Shown piece after piece: positions 57,188-64,000 of a stretch of 64,000 bases of DNA (positions are counted from its first letter, which is position 1; each line of letters opens with the position of its first letter). The translations under genes and the position numbers were made by a program. The notes under the pieces are model-generated. The model had not been told where the DNA came from and made no database searches. It was given only the letters and a program-made list of their open reading frames with translations. Location: contig SSNU01000160.1 in the NCBI GenBank assembly GCA_012064415.1, forward strand, positions 1 through 64,000, given 5' to 3'. This stretch comes from Gyrodactylus bullatarudis. Its lineage: Eukaryota > Platyhelminthes > Monogenea > Gyrodactylidea > Gyrodactylidae.

Positions 57188-59023
57188 TTTATCATTTTCA
57201 AAGAGAGACCACTGATGATCCTTTGAGAAATGCGCATTTGGTTTTAAATATATCTTCTTATATAATTCCTAAATTATGTATTTAAGTGGATTTTCGGACG
57301 TTTTTGAACAACTACGTGAATCACTCCAACGGAGGTATCAAGAGTATCAAGTAAATTTTCCTAAGGATTTCAAAAATCGAATCAGATTTTACCATTAGTC
57401 ATTATTTAAGGCGGGAAATCAAAATGAATTCAAAAAAGATCAAAAAATCGTTGATCTTAAGACTTTAAAGACCAGATAAAGATATTTCAACTAAAAATAA
57501 CAAATTATATTTTGATTCTTCACAAATTCTCAGACATTAAACTTCAAAAAAGTGATCGAAATAGTGATTTTTCTAAAATTCTAAAATTCATGAATAAATT
57601 GAATATATTTATTTGGAAACGAATGAAAAATTTGAATCCGCTGTAGAATTTGGAACTAGTCAAGTTTTTAGTTAATCATCTAGGATTTGTTTTTGAGAAT
57701 AAATTTTTAACATTTATAATCTACGGTATTATCAATATCTTAGATGGATACTGAGATATTGAAGAAATTTTCAGATGTTCATCTTTGACAATCATGCAAC
57801 TCAAAAAAGCACTGAGAAGGAACAAGGAACATCATAGAATCTACGCATCTAGAAACTCAAAAATAGTTTTCTGTAAATAGCCTGGCTCATAGTAATGGGT
57901 ATGTGAGCAAAAAGATAAAAGTTCCTTATTGATTTTTGAGGAAAAATTTACTCTTTGAAGCAAAAACATAGTATTTCTTTGTTATACATCCAGATGAAGC
58001 ATAGAAATAGCTTTTTCTAGATGAATTCCTTCATTTAGGAATGATTTCAGATGAAAAATATTACGCAATATAAATTTCTCATGAGATATCTATCTTTTCT
58101 TTTTGAATAGAAAAATCGAAAACATAAATATTCAATCTTAGGTTAACTATCGTCATTCACGAAAAGTATTTCCCCTACGAAAATGGCGTGTATAATATAC
58201 AGTTTCATCTTCCTTTGTGAGATCCATCAGTGAGGGCATTTGTATTAGTGGGCATTTACCAATATAAAATAGTTTTGAATAAAATGGTTCTAGACCTTTA
58301 GACTAACTCTTTGATCGTCTTAACTTCATCTATTCCCGAAACTTTTCCACAATACGTTGACTTGAAATCGTTGGTATTTGGGAGTTTTCATACAATTTCA
58401 ATACCTTTTGTATCGTTTTATCTCGATTTTTATCGCAAAAAATTGAGCTATGCGAACTCCCAGTGTGAAAAAGAAAATCCCGATCAACTTGTCCATTTAA
58501 AGGCAATCAAACAGTTTTTAGTTCTTCAGGTTTTTCAAGAATTTCTCGTGAAGTCATGTTATTAACCTCCAAGTAATGCAAATAATATTGCTTACAATAT
58601 ATGAATTTTGGACAACACTTTCAATTCATTTTCAATAATATTTTATTTTTATTACAAGCTGTATTATCAAACACAACTATAAATTTTATAGTATACAAGT
58701 TAAGGAATTCAAAATAAGTAAAACGTTTTAAAATATATTCATCATCTATTCCAACCACTTTAATTCAACATCTGAGGTATCTCATATCATATATCATACG
58801 AACCGTCATACAACACTGCATTTGATTATCGCCCGGCTATAAAACCGAAATTTCAGAAATCTACCTCCAGTGTGTATTTTGTTGTTGACTCAATAAAAAT
58901 CCAGATAGACTCTATGGTCTGGCTCTTTTGTTCTTGATTGCAAAATTGATGAAACAATTAGTTTTAATGGTTTTATTCAATATTTCAATAATAACGGTTA
59001 AATTGAATGGAAAACGAACCTAT
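57188..59023. other. Intergenic with one doubtful small frame
   Basis: Mostly AT-rich and featureless. An 84-codon plus-strand frame at 58311-58565 (IPETFPQYVDLKSLVFGSFH...) has balanced composition but no ATG at its start and no homology I can name. It might be an exon entered at the ctttag just upstream. Confidence 0.3.
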
Positions 59024-59416
59024 TCAAATATTCATTATAGCCGGACATGAATCTTGTCGAATAATATAAAATGTTCTTGGGATCCGAAATTCATAATTTT
59101 TGTTATTCAAAACTAGAGAAGATATTGAATTTGTATCAGATAACAGATAACAATTGCTGGAAGCATGGCCAAGTGTAGATATCAAGGAAGATCGTAAACT
59201 CTTTGGCCTATGCATTGATTCAATTCTCAGATAGTAATTACTACCCGATTCCAGGCTTAATTCATCCGTGATATCCCGTTTTACATTGACCAGCTTTCCT
59301 GTCGGTGATGGCGTCGAAATAATCGGTTTGACTTTGATTTTCATAATTTTCTCCTTTTTATCTATAAAACCAAGAGAATTTTTGATTCTTTCAATTGTAT
59401 TTTTACTGAAATGCAT
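59024..59416 (-). CDS. Unrecognised Ser-rich protein, paralog B
   Basis: A 130-aa frame from ATG 59416. A Lys-rich N-terminal 45 residues (IKNSLGFIDKKEKIMKIKVK) absent from paralog A is followed by the shared core DITDELSLES, then RPKSLRSSLISTLGHASSNC, then YLLSDTNSISSL, and near the end RQDSCPAIMN. The homologous region covers about residues 50-128. No known domain, signal or membrane segment. About 9 kb from paralog A on the same strand, with no shared flanking DNA noticed, so the duplication is not recent. Function unknown. Confidence 0.6.
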   Translation of the reverse strand: MHFSKNTIERIKNSLGFIDKKEKIMKIKVKPIISTPSPTGKLVNVKRDITDELSLESGSNYYLRIESMHRPKSLRSSLISTLGHASSNCYLLSDTNSISSLVLNNKNYEFRIPRTFYIIRQDSCPAIMNI

Positions 59417-61462
59417 TCGGTTTTTATAGAGAAATTCAACATGAGTAGATTTTTTATCAACCAGCTATTTTATTGGTCGAGTAATTTAAAGTTACCATAG
59501 TCATTTGAGTAAATTTGAATGATTTTATCATTGGACTACCACTGGGAATAGATAAATTACCCTTCCCCAAAATCAAATTATACAGTCGGAACCGAAACTC
59601 GATAGCCACCCCAGTCCGAAGAAAATAGAGCGTATTATATCGCGATAAATATACAAATAAACCAAAATTTCACAAGGAATTCATTGGTGCATTCAGTTTT
59701 CCTTTTAATTCGCGTTTTTAGGGGTAAAATTTAGAAGTACGAAAGATTGAATTTTTATCTTGAATCAAGTATACGTTTACTCGAGCTTCAAATGGTCTAG
59801 TTTGAAAGATAAAAAAGTGCTGATTTCAAAAATAGTCAGGGCAAGAAAATCAGTTCATCAGATCTTAAGTGATTGGATCTTGAAATCCAGATATATAACA
59901 ATTAAATGATATCAAAATTTCATTTATCGATTTAAAAAATATTCTTGAACCTTTTATCTGATCCTAAGTCAGCCGTAGGGATACTGATGAATAAAATTTG
60001 CAACCCAAAATTTATCAGATTAAAATAATTTATTATGGCCTTATGCAAGGACCAAAAAATACAGACATTTATCACATATATATTGTTGGTCAGTCTTTAA
60101 TACTGAGATCTATCAGTTATGCTCGTAGAATCTCAGAATAATTTTTCATCAATTGGAATAGCTAAATATTTGATATACATAAATAATTCATTGATTCAGA
60201 ATCAAAATTTGTTATTTTATGGTATCAATATGAATCATTAAAAGAGGCAAAAATCTATTTAACTCATAAAATTATAATATTCATAAGTTATTAACTTAAA
60301 GTTAATCTTATCGAATGAACTGAATTGATTAAAATTATAAATTTAACAGTTAATAACAGTTCAACTGTAATTCAGCAATATCCAAGTCTAGAATCTAGAG
60401 TCACTCAAAATTAAATTGATGAAAAATTAAATAAAATTTGAAATCTTCAGGGAAAGGATTTTAGCAATGGAAACAAGTTTTTAAAAAAATAAAATCATCT
60501 TTATTGAAAAAATATTAAAATTAGTAATTTACAATATTAAAAATTGTTCTAAACATAATTAATCTAACTTTGATTTAACATTATCAAAACATTTCTGTAA
60601 ATTTTTTTTATGTTTAAGGGATTTTTATTAAAATGAATGAAGCAATAAAATATTTTTAGAGAAATTTTAACAAATCTGACGATGATTCAATAGAAGTTCT
60701 TAAAGACAAAAGTTTCAACTTTTGCATGAAACACAAATAATTGTTCAGATATGAATTTCCGGCATCAAGAGAGAATCCTTTCTAGTTTAGATCCTTTATC
60801 AAAAATCAATTTTGTCTTGTTCAGTTGAAGAAGAAGGAAATACAAGAGAATAAAAAATTTATGATGGAAATGATACTTGTTACAAAATTTATTTTCCTTA
60901 GTGATAATAACGTTGCCGCAAAGATAACATCTTGAATTCTTTTCTGAAATACTTTAATACTGAATATTGATCTGATATATTTAATACATTCAACCCTTAC
61001 TCTATAATTAAGTTTAAAAATCTAAATATATCCCATATAGAATCAATATAAGAAATCAAAAAGATCATTTGATAAAGATTCAATTTCTGTTGAAACCCGG
61101 AGTTTTATAGAAACATCATAGGTAAATTATCATTGAGAATAAAAGTCTGTACAAATTTCAATTCGACAGTAGTAATATTTAGAGCGTAAAGTTAGAAAGT
61201 TATGAACATGGTCCGATCAGACCACCAATTAGGATACTGCGTTGTCTATAGACGTCTAATGAAGAAAAATCATGTGGTTTCAATTTTGAGTTATTTTACA
61301 TGAACTTATGTGGGTGATGCAATTTGGCCGTAAAGGTTGAGAGAAACTTGATGTTTCCAAGGAAAACATCAACTTCTAAATTTTTGATGATTTTTCTTCA
61401 TTATTATCAAGAAAAATTCAAATGGTTCGAATATAAAAGTTGAACTGATTCAAATCTTCAAA
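59417..61462. other. Non-coding stretch
   Basis: 2 kb of AT-rich DNA. No gene, repeat copy or RNA gene recognised. Confidence 0.4.
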
Positions 61463-61660
61463 ATTTTGGGTTCGAAAGTTGAAAAGGGGGAAATTCGATA
61501 TATTTTCGAAATTCAGAAAACGGCCTGATTTTGGTCAGATTTGATTTTTTTCAATTTCCAGATAATGAAATTGAAAAATTAATTTTTTCCCTGAAAAATA
61601 TTGAATTTTTTTTGTTGTTGTAAAAATAGTAAATTCCCCTCTTCATGTCAGCTAGCTTTA
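61463..61660. repeat. Foldback family FB, single arm of the 8.3-kb type
   Basis: It matches the right arm of 8303-8892 (gggttcgaaagttgaaaagg; aaaacggcctgattttggtc; ctcttcatgtcagctagctt). The opposite arm is missing. Confidence 0.65.
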
Positions 61661-61710
61661 AATCCATATGAAATCTAACTTGATGGAAATAGTCTTCTCA
61701 CACATAAATA

Positions 61711-62221
61711 ATTTTTGTTGATTTAAAAGTGAAAGAGTGATCAAAAGTTAATTTTTAGGATCACGATTAGTCAAAGAAACCGATTATAACTATGAAAATT
61801 TCAATGGACTCGCCAATTTCCAGGGATCTTGAATCATCGATTTTCAAGTTGTGAAAATGTTCAAAAAATTAAAATTCGATTTTCACAAGAAAAGGGGCGG
61901 ATTCTCAAAATCTGAATCAGTATATTTGATTTCTTTGACTAATCGTGATCCTAAAAATCAACTTTTGATCACTCTTTCACTTTTAAATCAACAAAAATTA
62001 TTAACTCAAAGTTCAAAAAAATGGGAATCCGGCGCCATCGCTAGATTTGAAATATGGCATAACTTTCATAAAATTTGATTTTTTTCTAATTTTTTTTCTT
62101 CAGATTCTGAAAGTGGAGCCTACGATCTAGATTCCAAAAAATCTTGATCAAATTCGATTTCTTGGTGAAAAAATTCATAATTTTGTAAAAAGCATAAATT
62201 TCCATCTTCATATTAATTAGG
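61711..62221. repeat. Foldback family FB copy of the 45.86-kb type
   Basis: The inner portions are inverted: 61711-61787 (gatcaaaagttaatttttag) against 61925-62006 (aaaatcaacttttgatcact). The right arm continues to the terminal tttccatcttcatattaatt at 62217. The left outer arm is missing. The open frame at 61851-62078 is repeat sequence. Confidence 0.7.
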
Positions 62222-62888
62222 TGTAGATGTTAGAAATTAATTATTATTTTCAATTAAAATTTTATTCTTTTTTGATATATTAATGGTGAATATATGAGAT
62301 GGTACATTTGGAGTTAATATGGCTAAAATCAAAAATAGAAGAATGTTTATTCTTCATTTGTCTAAATTTACATCCTTGAGATGGGTAATTTGATTCTGTA
62401 TAAATGAAAATTTTTATCCTATCATCTTATGCCTACTTGAAATAATGAGCTTGAGTGGAAATTGAAAAACTTTACTCTTCAACTGAGTGATCTTAACTGC
62501 TTTGATTGAAATCCTAAGACCCTAGAAAATAGTTGTTTCGTCTGGTTTGATTTTGTTTTAAGAGAGATTGGAAAATTAAGTTTAAGAATTACTTTAAAAT
62601 AATGGTTAATTCTAAAAATGACCCCAATGAAAATTTCAAGGCTTCCTCAAATCAATTATTCTTATTTCGAAATACCCCTCTCTACCAGATTTATTCTCAG
62701 ATAAACTTCTACTCAAAGATTGAAAGTGAACTTTCTCCTTATATAGAACCTTAGATCGGAAAATACTTACAAATTTTCGCTACCTCTGAAGAGGATTAAT
62801 TTTATGAAAGTGAAATAAGAAGAGTTAATTTCAATGTATTTGAAGTTTTGCAAAAATTAATGAATATCCCTATAAACATTTGAGTGCG
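62222..62888. other. Non-coding stretch
   Basis: No feature recognised before the small frame at 62889. Confidence 0.35.
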
Positions 62889-63083
62889 ATGGCTAATAAG
62901 TTGGAGGTTTCCCTTGAAAATTATGTTCCAAATGAATACAAAGTAATCTCCTTGAAAGCAGCTTACTCGGAGATAATCATGCTATGTGACGCCGAAAATC
63001 TGAAGGAGTCGGAACTTGAAGGTTACAAAATAAATAAAAAAAACTTGGATGACCATGCACAAGCCGTAAAAATCAAGAGCTGA
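62889..63083 (+). CDS. Doubtful 64-aa open frame
   Basis: From ATG 62889 the frame encodes a hydrophilic, helix-prone 64-residue peptide (MANKLEVSLENYVPNEYKVI..., C-terminal KIKS) with more balanced codon use than the surrounding DNA. No homology recognised and no splice evidence. It could be a small gene or the last exon of a larger one. Confidence 0.3.
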   Translation: MANKLEVSLENYVPNEYKVISLKAAYSEIIMLCDAENLKESELEGYKINKKNLDDHAQAVKIKS

Positions 63084-64000
63084 AATAAAGTTTAATGAAA
63101 TTTAGTGTTAAATAAAATTATTTTTAAGAAGTTTCTTTTTAAAATTTTTGGGGTGATTTTTGGAAAAAAAATTTCTTGGGGTGTTTTTTAACCCTTGAAA
63201 TAATAAAGTGTAATTAAGAATTTTGGAGTAAGGTTGTTTATCAAGAAAACTCGAGTAGTTGAGAATTTTGAAGGAAAAAATGTTAGAAACACATTCAATG
63301 ACTGATTCAGGATTTTAATGCTTACAAAGTAAAAAAATCATTCAAAATAGATTGGATGCTTAAACTCGAATGGAATAAAAAGGTATCCATTTTCTGGACA
63401 TTTTACAATAACAAGTAGGGCCTCAAAATTACCGTAAAATTTTGTAGAATGATTAGAATTTTTTCGTGATAGAAAACGACCGCTTAACTTTTAAATTTTA
63501 AAGGAATATTTTCCAACATAATTCAGAGCTTCAATTTAGATGTTAGCTCACATGATGAAAGCCTGATATCAAGAATTTGAAATATCCTGAATGTGTCTAT
63601 AAATTCCTAAAAAATTTCCAGGTCTGTTAAAGATAATTAAAAGATTATAATCAATTATTATATCATACACTAATACAGAGATGTAAAATCCTCAGGGAGG
63701 AATCTTTATACACGAATAATGCTTTTTAATGATGAAATATTTATGGTTATTTCTTATTGAAAAATCGACAGAAAGAGGATTATATTTTAATACTAGATGA
63801 GAGATTCGAGGAAAAGATTAGGAATGCTCAAAAAAACAAAAAACTATTTAAATTATAGCTCTTGTCACACCTTAAATTAATAAATGAGAGAGAAACTTTT
63901 ATTATACAGTATTTCTCACAACCGAAAATCAAGCGAGTACAAGTCTTGAGTCTTCTCGGATCCTAAATGGGATTGAAATTATAGTATAATTTTTTTATCA
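63084..64000. other. Non-coding right edge
   Basis: AT-rich to the window end. No gene or repeat recognised. Confidence 0.4.

Noticed and set aside
1..64000. Bacterial or viral origin, operons, ribosome-binding sites
   Set aside because: Spliced single-copy animal genes throughout; no co-directional gene strings or Shine-Dalgarno pattern.

Overview
The window is AT-rich nuclear DNA from a ciliated multicellular animal. It holds single-copy animal genes: a Jun-type bZIP factor, survivin/BIRC5, the AMPK beta subunit, Mps1/TTK, ATE1, TADA2B, the V-ATPase G subunit, and the ciliary proteins MKS1, CCDC113/CFAP263 and a TOG-domain (TOGARAM-like) protein. Nearly all genes are split. Many introns are only 25-36 nt long, with GT...AG ends that restore the reading frame exactly. 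The rest run from a few hundred bases to 3.4 kb and are filled with inverted-repeat elements. Such tiny introns recall the reduced 'mesozoan' parasites (dicyemids, orthonectids), but the taxon is an inference.

Layout. 1-5 kb: Jun (-), a small LisH/NPAT-like gene (+) and V-ATPase G (-). 5-12 kb: TOG-domain gene (+), whose third and fourth introns carry a terminal-inverted-repeat (TIR) element and two long foldbacks. 12-14 kb: two unrecognised genes facing each other. 14.3-15.4 kb: a TIR element enclosing a reverse-transcriptase fragment, then a foldback. 15.7-18.8 kb: MKS1 (-). 19.1-20.9 kb: AMPK beta (-), divergent from survivin (+, 21.1-21.5 kb). 21.7-25.1 kb: TADA2B (-) and Mps1 (-). 25.5-28.2 kb: a small unknown gene (-) divergent from ATE1 (+). 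28.8-35.7 kb: a secreted fibronectin-III protein (+) whose introns hold a tRNA-like sequence, a foldback, a Tc1/mariner-type non-autonomous element and an 820-bp-arm palindrome made from a Merlin (IS1595-like) transposon with an exact 8-bp target duplication. 36.7-38.1 kb: CCDC113/CFAP263 (-). 40.1-42.3 kb: two tail-to-tail Q-rich paralogs. 42.3-64 kb is gene-poor. It has foldback relics, two unrecognised small proteins at 50.1 and 59.0 kb that are clearly paralogous, a decayed transposon-like gene at 51.2-53.5 kb and several MITE-like inverted repeats.

The genes form no operon. There are loose themes: cilia (MKS1, CCDC113, TOG protein), mitosis (survivin, Mps1), and stress or energy signalling and protein turnover (Jun, AMPK beta, ATE1). 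The strongest candidates for something new are the 50/59-kb paralog family, the Q-rich pair, the Merlin palindrome, and the combination of ~26-nt introns with dsRNA-prone long introns.
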